Shown: one piece after another, positions 44,490-55,049 of the stretch
Layout: each line of letters opens with the position of its first letter
Numbering within the stretch: the stretch's first letter is position 1
Assembly (NCBI GenBank): GCA_963844855.1
Contig: CAWJQP010000023.1
Span: 1-64,000, forward strand
From: DASQDN01 sp963844855
Lineage (GTDB): Bacteria > Acidobacteriota > Terriglobia > Bryobacterales > Bryobacteraceae
Direction of reading: 5' to 3'
DNA: 64,000 nt
Position numbers and translations under genes: made by a program
Notes under the pieces: generated by a model
The model's database searches: none
What the model saw: the letters and a program-made list of their open reading frames with translations, nothing else
What the model was told of the DNA's origin: nothing

Positions 44490-46857
44490 ATGCGCCCATT
44501 GATCCGCCAGTTTCGGCAAATAGCTTCGCTTTTGGCGGCATCGGTGGTCGTATCAGCGCAAACAAGTCCTATCGAAAAGCAGGCCGCCGCGATTCTTCAA
44601 GCGAAGTGTCTTGCTTGTCATGGAGCCGCAAAGATGGCGGACCTGGACCTGCGCGAGACGCCGATGATGTTGAAGGGCGGAAAGCGTGGACCGGCCGTTG
44701 TTCCGGGGAATGCGGAAGCCAGCCTGCTCTTCAAGGCCGTGAAGCGCGACGGCGAACTGCAGATGCCGCCAGGAAAGGCGCCTCTGACCAAGGCTGAAGT
44801 CGACACGCTGCGGAAGTGGATCAATTCCGGGGCGAAGCTCGAATTGGCGGCTAAGAACAACAGGGCGGGCCGTCGTGGTGGTCGTTTAAGAAGCCGGTGC
44901 GCCCGACGATTCCGGCCGGGTCCACGAAGAACGCAATTGACGCCTTCGTTCTCGCCAAGCTTCGGGAGAAAGGGTTCGACAATCGGCGCCGGCGGATCGC
45001 CACACTTTGGTTCGCCGCGCGTACTTCGACCTGCATGGATTGCCGCCTACGCCGGAAGAAGTGGATCAGTTCGTCAACGACAAATCGACGCGACGCATAT
45101 GAGAAGCTGATCGACCGGCTGCTCGCATCGCCGCGCTATGGTGAGCGATGGGGGCGCTATTGGCTGGATCTGGTGCGATACGCCGATACGTCAGGATTCG
45201 AGACCGATCATTTTTTCACGACGGCGTGGCGGTATCGCGATTGCGTGATCACGAGTCTTCAACACCGACAAGCCTTACAACACGTTTGTGCAGGAGCAGA
45301 TCGCGGCCGACGAGATGTGGTCCATGAACATGGACCTCGAAGGCACGATGAAGCTGCCGAAGGAGAAGGAAGAGAACGTCAATCGCCGGATCGGAACGAG
45401 CCTGTTCACGCTGGGCTCGTTCCCGATCGAGTTCACCTATTACGGCGATCAGTTTCGCGCCGAGTGGCAAGCCGACGCGGTGGATACGGTCGGCGCGGCG
45501 TTTCTGGGACTGACGGTGGGATGCGCACGCTGCCACGATCACAAGTTCGATCCGATCAGCCAACAAGGATTACTACCGCATGACCGCGCTGTTCGCCGGC
45601 AGTGTGGAGCGGGAGATTCCCCTGGTCAGCCTGTTCGACGTGCAAACGAACTCGCGCAATTTTCCGTTGCTCGCACAAGCGGAGATCCTCAAGCGCATGG
45701 CTCGTGCGGCATGCGCGGACGGCCCCGCGGAGGGGATGGAGCGACGGCGGAGCCGGCGGGGGAGCGAGTTCCCGACCGCGCATGCGAGCCGCGCTTCTTC
45801 AGAAGCTTGGCGAAGCTTACCTGCGCGCGCCGGAACGATATCCAACCGCTAACGTGCTGGCGCATGAAGAGATCGTTCCCGACACGCACATCCTGATCAA
45901 AGGCGATTACAAGAACAAGGGCGAGAAGGTGGAGCCGGGATATCTTTCTGCGCTGAATCCGGGACCGGCGATCGATGAACCCAAGGGCTACCTGTTCGTG
46001 CCGCAACGGCGGAAGGCGCTTGCGCAATGGCTGACGTCGGCCGAGCAGCCACTGCTGGCGCGAGTGATGGTGAATCGCATCTGGCAGGGCATTTCGGCGA
46101 GGGATCGTAAGGACGCCGAACGATTTCGGACGACAGGGCGATGCGCCGACGCATCCCGAACTGCTCGACTGGCTCGCGGTGGAGTTCGCGGACCGCGGCT
46201 GGAGCATGAAGCAGATGCACCGGCTGATCATGCTGTCCGACACATACCGGGCGTCGAGCGTGGCAGACGAGGAGAGCTTGCAGAAAGATCCGGAGAATCA
46301 CTTTCTGAGCCGGATGAATCGGCGGCGGCTGGATGGCGACTCGATCCGGGACACCGTGCTCGCCGTGGCAGGGACGTCTGAATCTGAAGATGGGCGGCGT
46401 GGGCGTGATTCCGCCGCTGACGAAAGAAGAGATATCTCGCGGCGCGCATGCCGGATTTGTGGCCCGCGAATCCCGATCCGGCCGAGCACAAGCGGCGCAG
46501 CGTCTATCTCCAGATGAAGCGGTCGCTGACGCTGCCGCATGCTGCAGATCTTCGATGCGCCGGATACCGCGACGAGTTGCGCGCGCCGTGAGACGTCGAC
46601 CGTCGCGCCGCAGGCGCTGGCGCATGATGAACAGCGAGTTCACGAACGCGCAGGCGGAGACAGTTCGCAGCGCGAATCAAGAAGCAGGCTGGCGAGAATC
46701 CGGAGGCGTCCGTGGATACGGGATGGAGGATCGGCGTTGGGCCGCGCGCCAGCCGCGGAGGAACGCGCGACCGCGCTCGATTATCTGACATCGAAATTCG
46801 CTGCCGCGGCTTTGTCTGTTGATTTTCAATATGAGCGAGTTCATCTATGTCGATTGA
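44490..46857 (+). CDS. DUF1549/DUF1553 protein with planctomycete cytochrome C domain, heavily frameshifted
   Basis: One gene read across about fourteen frame changes. In order: a signal peptide, the PSCyt1 cytochrome domain (AILQAKCLACHGAAKMADLDL ... MPPGKAPLT), DUF1549 (AYFDLHGLPPTPEEVDQFV, RLLASPRYGERWGRYWLDLVRYADTSGFE, VGCARCHDHKFDPIS), and DUF1553 (LARVMVNRIWQGI, WSMKQMHRLIMLSDTYRAS, STVAPQALA, MNSEFTNAQAE). It ends NMSEFIYVD, a typical family C terminus. The order and conservation are perfect apart from single-base shifts, mostly +1. It overlaps the following DUF1501 gene by 11 bases. Sequence error is the likeliest cause of the broken frame. Confidence 0.8.
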
Positions 46858-48304
46858 CGAATCGCGCCGGAAATTTCTGCAGACCTCGGGGCTGGGCATT
46901 GGCTGGCTGGCGGCGCTGGATCTGTTCCAGCGGACGGCGTCGGCGGATCCGGTGAATCCGCTGGCGCCAAAGACGCCGCCGATGCCGGCGACGGCCAAGA
47001 GCGTGATCTCGCTGTTCATGCAGGGCGGGCCGAGCCAGGTCGACACGTTCGATCCAAAGCCGCTGCTTGCCAAGCTGCATGGGCAGCATCCGCCGGAAAG
47101 TTTCGGCAACGAGGATTTTCAGAACGGCAAATTACGGGAATCGGTCATTCTCGGGTCGAAGCGGACGTTCGCCCGAGCATGGGCAGTCGGGGCTGGAGGT
47201 GTCGGATCTGCTGCCCCACATCGCGCAGAAGGTCGATGATCTGGCGGTCATTCGCTCCTGCTATCACGAGGGTTTCACGCACTCGCAGGCGCAGTTCCTC
47301 ATCAACAACGGCTGGCCGCGCATCGGACGTCCGAGCCTGGGATCGTGGATTCTCTACGGACTGGGCAGCGAGAACCAGAATCTGCCGGGATTCGTCGTGC
47401 TGCTGGAAGGCGGTGTGCGGTCGGGACCCGGCAGTGTATGGCCAAGGGTTCCTTCCCGCGGCGTATCAAGGGCACATCGTTCCGCCCGGGCCGCAATCCG
47501 ATTCTGAATCTGAGTCCGGCCGCGGGAATGAAGCCGGCAGAGCAGAGGGATCTGCTGGACACGCTGCGCAGGATGAACGAGCGGCATCTGGCCGAGCGAA
47601 ACCAAGATTCGGAGCTGGCTGCGCGGATCGCGTCGTACGAGCTCGCGTTTCGCATGCAGATGTCGGCGCCGGAAGCGACGGATATTACCGGAGAATCAGA
47701 GGCGACGAAGAAGCTTTACGGTCTGGACAATCCAGTCAGTGCGGATTTCGGCGGGCGATGTCTGCTGGCGCGCCGATTGGTCGAGCGTGGCGTGCGTTTC
47801 GTGCAGGTGTGGTCGGGCAATGGCATGAATGCGACCGATTGGGATGGCCACATCGCGTGCGACAAGAATCATCAGGCGAAAGCGGCGCAAACGGATAAGG
47901 CAGTCGCGGGCTTACTGACGGACTTGAAGTCGCGTGGCCTGCTGGACGACACGCTCGTGATCTGGGGCGGCGAATTTGGCCGGAGTCCAACGTCGGACGG
48001 CGGCGCCGGCGGCTCCGAAGGGCGCGACCATAACCCGTACGGCTTCACGATCTGGATGGCCGGCGGCGGCGTTAAAGGAGGTCAGGTCATCGGGTCGACC
48101 GACGAGCTTGGTTTGCGCGCGGCGGAGAATCCGGTTCACCTACATGATCTGCACGCGACAATTCTCGGACTGGTCGGGCTCGATCATACCAAGTTGACCT
48201 ATCCGTATCTTGGCCGTGATTTCCGCCTGACGGATGTCGGTGGCAAGACCGAGCTGATGGACAGGTTGCAGGAATGCTTAGGCGAGTCGTCTTGTTCGCC
48301 TTGA
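46847..48304 (+). CDS. DUF1501 family protein (second copy), frameshifted
   Basis: About 485 residues. A Tat leader (SRRKFLQTSGLGIGWLAALDLF) is followed by SVISLFMQGGPSQVDTFDPKP, SCYHEGFTHSQAQFLINNGW, FVQVWSGNGMNATDWDGH, VIWGGEFGRSP and GRDHNPYGFTIWMAGGGVKGG, all DUF1501 metal-site motifs. Three +1 shifts (near 47165, 47435 and 47490) break the N-terminal half; 47500-48304 is clean. It is the partner of the preceding gene. The two DUF1501 genes in this window are clearly diverged, so they are not recent duplicates. Confidence 0.85.
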
Positions 48305-48688
48305 TCGCTCGATTGCGTTCGCGGCCAATCCCGAGGATCGTGTGCACGAGGCTGCGGTCGGGTGGACGCAGGGCGCAGTTAAGCAGGATCCCGCAGCTCT
48401 ACAGCGCTTCCTCGCAGATGATCTGCAATATGCCCACGCGGGCGGGCAAACGCAGAACGAAGGAGCAGTATATCGCGGCCGTGATGAAGGGTCCGCCGCG
48501 CTACGAGTCGTTTACCTTTAGCGAAGTAAAGATCGTGTTCTATGGCAAAGCCGCAGTGTTGACGGGCTATTGTCGACGTGAAGATGGTCGGTCGTGACGT
48601 CTTTCGCGTGCGCACGCTGCAGGTCTACGTCGAGAAGGACAAGCAGTGGCAGATGGCTGCGCATCAATCGACGCGCATGGGCGGATAG
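48274..48688 (+). CDS. DUF4440/NTF2-like secreted protein, frameshifted
   Basis: Three frames join into a protein of about 138 residues: MLRRVVLFALIA (leader), AFAANPEDRVHEAAVGWTQGAVKQDPAALQRFLADDLQYAHAGGQT, EQYIAAVMKGPPRYESFTFSEVKIVFYGKAAVLTGY, then DVKMVGRDVFRVRTLQVYVEKDKQWQMAAHQSTRM. This is the NTF2-like DUF4440 fold. The start overlaps the DUF1501 gene by 31 bases. Shifts lie near 48320, 48455 and 48571. It probably has a small-molecule-binding role of unknown nature. Confidence 0.75.
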
Positions 48689-48698
48689 AATATTGCAC

Positions 48699-49177
48699 AT
48701 GAAACTAGCCTCATCTATAGCGTTGTTGTTTTCCCTCACAACATGTCTTTCCGCAGCCCAGCCGGCAACGCGGCAAGTGCTGACGCTCGAGATCGCCAAG
48801 CAAGTGGCTGCGGCTGCTTCGGCAGAAGCTACGGCCAACAAGTGGACCGTTGTCATCGCCATTCTTGACGAAGGCGGCAATCTGATGTATCTGGAACGCG
48901 CGGACGATACGCAGATCGGCAGCATTCAAGTCGCGCAGGAAAAGGCTAAGAGCGCGGTCAGCTTCAAGCGGCCGACAAAGGCATTCGAGGAAGCGGTCGC
49001 GGGGGGCGTACGGCAATTTTGAAACTCCCGGGCGCCATGCCGGTGGAAGGTGGGCTTCCGTTGATGTTGAATGGCCGCGTTGCCGGCGCTATCGGCGTGA
49101 GTGGTGTGACCTCGCAGCAGGACGGCCAGATCGCTAAGGCTGGAGCCGATGCGTTGGCGAAGATCGTCGCCAAGTAA
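48699..49177 (+). CDS. GlcG/HbpS-family heme-binding protein, frame interrupted once
   Basis: About 160 residues. A signal peptide (KLASSIALLFSLTTCLSAAQ) is followed by the GlcG/HbpS (DUF336) fold: LTLEIAKQVAAAASAEATANKWTVVIAILDEGGNLMYLERAD, KSAVSFKRPTKAFEE. A G seems to be missing from the G run near 49007. The remainder, GRTAILKLPGAMPVEGGLPL and VAGAIGVSGVTSQQDGQIAKAGADAL, is the conserved C-terminal half. The family binds heme or corrinoids outside the cell or sits in glycolate operons. It ends one base from the convergent ABC permease. Confidence 0.85.
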
Positions 49178-49178
49178 T

Positions 49179-49937
49179 CTAGTCTGCTTCGCGACGCGAG
49201 AAGGTCCAGCAACCGATTGCTGCGACCGCGATTCCAGCCAGTCCGTGTGTCCAGAGAAGAGTTGTCAGATCGGTCGGGGGCGTTACGAGCGGCCGAGTCG
49301 TGACTGCCCAGGGATACCAAAGCTCCCATACATTTGACTTCGATGAAACCACGACGACTCCGACTATCACGGCTGCAACACCCACGCCGACGGGAACGGC
49401 GAATGAACGCCAGCGCATACTGATCCAATGCTGCGCTGTAACCGCCGTCGCTGAAAGAGCCGCGACCTGAGCGCCTTTCGTAAAGATTTCCAGCCATGGC
49501 GCCGGCCAACCAAAAGTCAGTTCCGGGCGAAGATAAGGAAGCAGCGCTCCAGCGATCAACACGCCGCACATGAGCAGGAATGTGCTGGCGATCACCATTG
49601 CGCAGGCTACTAAAAGCTTGGCGATATAGATTGTCCACCGCGGTATAGGAAGCGCCAGGATGTTCTTCCATTGGTTCTCCGAATGATCGAGGCCTGCGAT
49701 CAACGCAGTCTCGATTGTGATGAAGAGCGGCATTACCAGAGTCGCCCATAATCCAAGCATCATACGAGTCAGCTCCATCCAGTGTGTTCCTCTTCGGAAT
49801 AGCAGCGTCGATGGCATCTGCGACAGGAGGAATGTCACAAGTAAGGCGACAATCGCGGGCGCCAGCACAACCATACGAAGGGCTACGGTGCGCTTCATCT
49901 TCAACGCCTCCGCTGAAAGCGCGCGAACGAGTGTCAT
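49179..49937 (-). CDS. ABC-2 type transporter permease
   Basis: A 252-residue membrane protein with six hydrophobic segments (VALRMVVLAPAIVALLVTFLL, LGLWATLVMPLFITIETALIAG, LVACAMVIASTFLLMCGVLIAG, and three more). The loop DHSENQWKNILALPIPRW is characteristic of the NatB/LanG-like ABC-2 permeases used for lantibiotic immunity or antibiotic export. Its start overlaps the ATPase stop by 4 bases, so both form one exporter operon. Confidence 0.88.
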   Translation of the reverse strand: MTLVRALSAEALKMKRTVALRMVVLAPAIVALLVTFLLSQMPSTLLFRRGTHWMELTRMMLGLWATLVMPLFITIETALIAGLDHSENQWKNILALPIPRWTIYIAKLLVACAMVIASTFLLMCGVLIAGALLPYLRPELTFGWPAPWLEIFTKGAQVAALSATAVTAQHWISMRWRSFAVPVGVGVAAVIVGVVVVSSKSNVWELWYPWAVTTRPLVTPPTDLTTLLWTHGLAGIAVAAIGCWTFSRREAD

Positions 49938-50906
49938 GCGTGTGTCGACTCGCCAGTGGTGAGTTGAAGGAAAATATCTTCGAGTGTCGCCTGCTGAACC
50001 GAGAGGTGCGACACTCTCAAACCTGCTTGCACGAGGATGGAATTGATTTCCGCAGGACCTAAGTGTTCGTCGATATCAACCATCATTCTCCGTTGCTGAA
50101 GTCGACACTTGCAGCCCGCTTCGATAAGGAGCATGTAGCCACGCTCGGGCAGATTGACTTCTATAACGACGGTAGGCGACCTCAGTCTCCTTAACTCGTC
50201 AGGAGTTCCTTCAAACCTTACAAGGCCATCTGCAAGAATTGCGAAGTGGGTCGCTACCTGCTCGACTTCGGCGAGCAGATGACTCGAGAGAAACACCGTG
50301 ACGCCTCGTGTTTTCGGCAACTCGCGAATGAGATCACGTACTTCGTGAATGCCCGCGGGATCGAGACTGTTCGTCGGTTCATCGAGGACGAGCAATTCCG
50401 GATTGCCAAGCAACGCCCAGGCGATCCCGAGCCTCTGTCGCATGCCGAGGGAGTAGGTCTTGACCAACCGATTTGCTGCCGCGAGGAGACCAACTGTTCG
50501 CAACGCCTCATCGATTGCCGTTTTCGGGGAGGGCACGCAGGCGCCGCTGGATTTCGAGGTTCTCGCGGCCGGTCAGATGGGCATAGGCCGAAGGCGATTC
50601 GACTAGCGATCCGGTCCTCTGAAGTACTGCGATGCGGTGCGATTCCATGGACTTCCCGAATAGCGATATCGAGCCACGGTCCACTTTGTGCAGTCCCAGT
50701 ATCAGGCGGATGATGGTTGTTTTTCCGGCGCCATTCGGACCCAAGAAGGCGTAGACGCTGCGGGGTGGAACACCCAGACTAATTCCGCGCAGAGCCGCGA
50801 CATCGCCATATGCTTTCCAAACGTCCTGAATGTCTATGACGGGAGACTCCACGAGGCTTAGACACTCCGTTTCTCGGCGGAGTTCCCGCGACACGCTTGT
50901 TACCAT
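49934..50906 (-). CDS. ABC transporter ATP-binding protein, frame interrupted once
   Basis: About 323 residues. Walker A is FLGPNGAGKTTIIR, the signature motif YSLGMRQRLGIAW and Walker B LLVLDEPTNSLDP; the H-loop lies in FLSSHLLAEVEQ. The C-terminal extension ending LEDIFLQLTTGE is typical of CcmA/BcrA-type exporters. One extra C in the run near 50520 separates RRLRALP from KTAIDEALRTVGLL. It diverges from ileS with a 14-base gap. With the following permease it makes a drug- or lantibiotic-type ABC exporter. Confidence 0.88.
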
Positions 50907-50920
50907 GGAACTTAACCCCC

Positions 50921-53757
50921 ATGGAGTCCCCGGAGTTTGATCTAAAGAAGACCGTCAATTTGCCTAAGACGGACTTCCCGATGAAGGCGAATCTGCCGCA
51001 GAACGAGCCGAAAATGCTGCGAGCGATGGCAGAAGTCGGACATTTACGGACAGATTCGGCAGCTCGCGCGAAGGCCGGCCGAAGTACATTCTGCACGACG
51101 GGCCGCCCTATGCGAACGGCAACATCCATCTCGGGCACGCGTTCAACAAGACGCTGAAGGACTTCATCGTCCGGTCCAAGACGATGGCCGGGTTCGATTC
51201 GCCCTACGTCCCGGGCTGGGATTGCCACGGGCTTCCGATCGAGATCAAGGTCGATAGCGAGCTCGGCTCGAAGAAGGCCAAGATGTCGGCCGCCGAGATC
51301 CGGCGCGCATGCCGCAAGTACGCCGAGAAGTACGTCAATCTGCAGCGGGAGGACTTCATCCGCCTCGGCATCTTCGCCGAGTGGGATCAAGCCGTACCTG
51401 ACGATGGAGCCCGAGCTACCAGTCGGTCATCGCCGGCGCGTTCGTCGATTTTCTCGATCAGGGCTACGTTTACAAGGGACTGAAGCCGGTCAACTGGTGC
51501 TTGAACGATCGCACCGCGCTGGCCGAAGCCGAAGTCGAGTACGAGAACCACACCAGCCCGTCGATTTGGGTTCGTTTCGCGCTGACAGTCGGATCCGGCG
51601 GCGATCGATCCCGCGCTCGCCGGCCGCAAGGTTTGCGGTCTGATCTGGACCACCACGCCCTGGACGATTCCGGCCAACATGGCGATCGCCTATCATCCGA
51701 AGTTCGAGTACGTGGCGGTCGAGGTCGATGGCGACGTTTACATCGTTGCTCGCGATCTGCTGAAGGCCACCGCCGAAACGTGCGGATGGGCAGAGCCGCA
51801 AGTCGTTGCGACGTTTCCCGGCGCGCGGCTGGAAGGCGCGGTCTTCCGCCATCCGTTTCTCGAGCGCGACTCGCTGGGCATCCTCGCCGACCACGTCACT
51901 CTGGAGCAGGGCACCGGCGCGGTCCACACCGCTCCCGGGCATGGCCAGGAAGACTACGTAGTCGCGCGCAAGTACGGCATCAATACTTACTGTCCGGTCG
52001 ATGCGGCGGGCCGCTTCTTTCATGCCGAAGGCGCCGATGGCCGGCTTCCCGAAGAGCTGATCGGCAAGAACGTATGGGAGGCGAACCCGCTCGTCATCGA
52101 GCTTCTGAAGCAGAGCGGCGCTCTGCTGGCGCTGAAGCAAGATCGAGCACAGCTATCCGCACTGCTGGCGCTGCCACAAGCCGACGATCTTCCGCGCGAC
52201 CGAGCAGTGGTTCATCGGGATGGACCGCAACGACCTGCGCGAGAAGGCGCTCGAAGCGATCCGCGGCATCAAGTGGATGCCGGCCTGGGGCGAAGACCGC
52301 ATCTACAACATGATCGCGCGAACGTCCGGACTGGTGCATCTCGCGCCAGCGCACCTGGGGCGTGCCGATCATCGTTTTTTACTGCGACGGCTGCCGCGAG
52401 CCGTTGACCGACCGCAAGGTGCTCGACAGTGTCGTGAAGCTGTTCGCGGAGCATTCGGCGGACATCTGGTACGAGCGGACGGCGGCGGAGTTGATGCCCG
52501 CCGGGCACGACGTGCGCGAAGTGCGGCGGCACGGAATTCAGCAAAGAGAACGACATTCTCGACGTGTGGTTCGACTCCGGTTCGAGCCATCTGGCGGTGC
52601 TGGGGCATATCCCGGAACTGCCGTGGCCGGCCGACATGTACCTTGAAGGCGGCGATCAGTATCGCGGTTGGTTCCACAGCTCACTGCTGGTCGGCGTCGC
52701 GATTGAAGGGCGCAGCGCCGTATCGGGAGTGCGCGACCAACGGCTGGACGCTCGATGGCGAAGGCCGGGCGATGTCGAAGTCGCTCGGCAATGTGATCGA
52801 GCCCGAGAAGGTGATCAAGCAATACGGCGCCGAAGTGCTGCGCCTCTGGGTTGCGTCGGTCGAGTACAACGAGGATGTCCGGTTCTCGGAGACGATTCTG
52901 GCGCGGCTGACGGACGCGTATCGGAAGTTGCGGAATACGTTCCGGTACGCGCTGGGCGTGCTGGCGGATTTCGATCCGGCGACAGGATGCGGTGCCTGCC
53001 GACCGAGACTGCTCGAAGTCGACCAGTGGATCCTGCTCGAAACGGAAGAACTCGTTCGCAAGTGCCGGGCGTGGTACGACGAGTACGCGTTTCACAAGGT
53101 CTATCGCGCGGTCTACGATTTCGCGACCGTGAGTCTGAGCGCGGTTTACTTCGACATGTCGAAGGACCGGCTGTACACGGCGGCTCCAGAGTCGCGGGAA
53201 CGGCGGAGCGCGCAAACGGCGATCTATCGGATCAACTACGCGCTGGTGCGACTGCTTGCGCCGCTGCTCGCGTTCACAACCGAAGAAGTCTGGTCCTACA
53301 TGCCCGAAGCGGCCGGGCGAGCCCGACAGCGTGCACCTTGCGTACTTTCCCGAGGCCGGGCGAACTGACGGCCGGTATCCCGGCAGAGCCGCTCGCGCGC
53401 GTCAACAGGATTGGGCGCAGTTGATGGAATGTACGCAGCGAAGTGTTGGCCGCGCTCGAACAGGCCCGGCAGAGAAAAGAGATCGGCGCAGGATTGGAAG
53501 CGAAGGTAGTCGTTTCGGCGAACGGCTCGATCGCGCCATTACTCGAACGCTATCGAGGAGAGCTTGCCGATCTGTTCATCGTGTCGCAAGTGAGTCTCGA
53601 GTCCAGCGCTGAGGACTTGAAGGTCTTCGTCCAGCGAGCGGACGGCTCCAAATGCGAGCGCTGCTGGAAGTACACAACCGATGTGGGTTCCCGGCCTGAA
53701 GTTCACGCGTCTATTTGCGCCGAATGCGCCGGCGAGGTGCAACGGTTTCTCCAGTGA
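50921..53757 (+). CDS. ileS: Isoleucyl-tRNA synthetase, heavily frameshifted
   Basis: About 940 residues read across thirteen frame changes. It starts FDLKKTVNLPKTDFPMKANLP, then GNIHLGHAFNKTLKDF (HIGH motif), YVPGWDCHGLPIEIKV, the editing-domain TTTPWTIPANMAIAYHP, APGHGQEDYVVARKYG, HSYPHCWRCHKP, WFDSGSSH, RAMSKSLGNV (KMSKS motif), and a zinc tail with CERCWK and ICAEC. All family landmarks are present in order, so this is the housekeeping enzyme. Twelve of the shifts are +1. An essential gene cannot be this broken in a living cell, which points to sequence error. It overlaps lspA by 4 bases. Confidence 0.88.
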
Positions 53758-54265
53758 ACCTGCGCGCTACCGCCTGGACTATCGCCGCCGCTATCTTTGC
53801 GCTCGACCGTGTGACAAAGATCTGGATCGAGGATCGTGTTTCGGTGTGGGATACGCATTCGGTTATTCCCGGATTCTTCGACATCGTGCACACCAAGAAC
53901 CGTGGCGCAGCCTTCGGGATGTTCGCGGACGGGGACAGCCAGTTGCGCACGTTCCTCTTGATCGGTGTTTCGCTCGCGGTGCTGGTGTACATTTCGTACG
54001 TCCTCATGCGTCCCGGACGCGGTGGGTTCGCGGCGGACAAAGGCGACGGTACTGGGCTTGGCGCTGGTATTCGGCGGCGCGCTCGGCAACATCTACGATC
54101 AGGGTGATGTACGGGCAGGTCACGGATTTTCTCGAGTTTTACTACGGGGCATGGCGTTTTGCAGCATTCAACGTTGCCGACAGCGCGATCACTGTAGGCG
54201 CGGCGTTCCTGATCCTGGATATGTGGAAGACTCGCAAGCTAACCGATGTTCCCGAAGCTAATTGA
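53754..54265 (+). CDS. lspA: Lipoprotein signal peptidase, frameshifted
   Basis: About 170 residues in three frames: NLRATAWTIAAAIFALDRVTK (first helix and catalytic-side Asp), HTKNRGAAFGMFA, LRTFLLIGVSLAVLVYISYVLM, then TVLGLALVFGGALGNIYD and finally YGQVTDFLEFYYG with FNVADSAITVGAAFLILD, which holds the second catalytic Asp. It removes signal peptides from prolipoproteins in the inner membrane. +1 shifts near 54048 and 54103 break the frame. The GTG start overlaps the ileS stop and the end overlaps lgt by 20 bases, forming ileS-lspA-lgt. Confidence 0.87.
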
Positions 54266-55049
54266 TACGGGCGGCTTCTTACTTCCGACATACGGCGTGC
54301 TGGTGGCAATGGCATTCCTTGTCGCTATCTGGCTGACAGGGCGACTTGCGGCGAGGGCCGGGTTCAACTCGGACAAGATCACGAACCTGGCGATCTATTG
54401 CGCGTTAGCCGGGATGGTCGGCGCGAAGCTGTTGATGTTTCTCTTCGACTGGCGAACGTATTTGCTGAATCCTCGCGAAATCTTCACGTTCAGCACGCTG
54501 CAGGCAGCCGGAGTGTATCAGGGCGGATTGATCATTGCGATTCTCTTTGCGATCGTGTACATGAGACGTACCGGCCTGCCCGCATTTCTAACCTGCGATG
54601 TTTTCGCGCCGGGCTTGGCGATTGGACATGCGATCGGCCGGCTCGGATGTCTGGCTGCGGGTTGTTGTTGGGGATCTGTCTGCCATCGACCGTGGGCGAT
54701 CACGTTCACCAAACCAGAAGCCCACGAACTTACCGGTGTGCCATTGGGCGTTCCTCTGCATCCGGCGCAACTGTACGAATCGCTCGCCGAGTTCGTGATT
54801 TTTGGTCTTCTTTATCGTCTCTTCCACCGGTCACATAGAGAAGGACAAGTAATTGGCGGATATCTTGTGCTTTACTCCGCTGTTCGGTTTGTCGTGGAGT
54901 TTTTCCGCAATCACGAGCAGGAACTCATTGCGGGATTGTCTCTCACGCAGTGGATCTCGCTCGCAACATTTGCGGCTGGTGTATGGTTGTTCACGACGCG
55001 AAGCAGCTACAAGCTTCGGCCTCAGACCGCTATCGGACAAGTAAAGTAG
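54246..55049 (+). CDS. lgt: Prolipoprotein diacylglyceryl transferase
   Basis: A 267-residue inner-membrane enzyme with seven membrane segments that attaches diacylglycerol to the lipobox Cys. The family signature is GHAIGRLGCLAAGCCWGSVCHRPWAITF, and HPAQLYESLAEFVIFGLLY, with its essential His, follows. The N terminus LPTYGVLVAMAFLVAIWLTGRLAARAG is typical. The frame is intact, in contrast to lspA upstream. It overlaps the convergent histidine kinase by 28 bases at the 3' end. Confidence 0.95.
   Translation: MFPKLIDTGGFLLPTYGVLVAMAFLVAIWLTGRLAARAGFNSDKITNLAIYCALAGMVGAKLLMFLFDWRTYLLNPREIFTFSTLQAAGVYQGGLIIAILFAIVYMRRTGLPAFLTCDVFAPGLAIGHAIGRLGCLAAGCCWGSVCHRPWAITFTKPEAHELTGVPLGVPLHPAQLYESLAEFVIFGLLYRLFHRSHREGQVIGGYLVLYSAVRFVVEFFRNHEQELIAGLSLTQWISLATFAAGVWLFTTRSSYKLRPQTAIGQVK

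Noticed and set aside
50921..54265. Reading the broken ileS and lspA as true pseudogenes or as several small genes
   Set aside because: All catalytic motifs survive in order, shifts are single bases, and both enzymes are essential with no second copy in view; a disrupted consensus is more likely.
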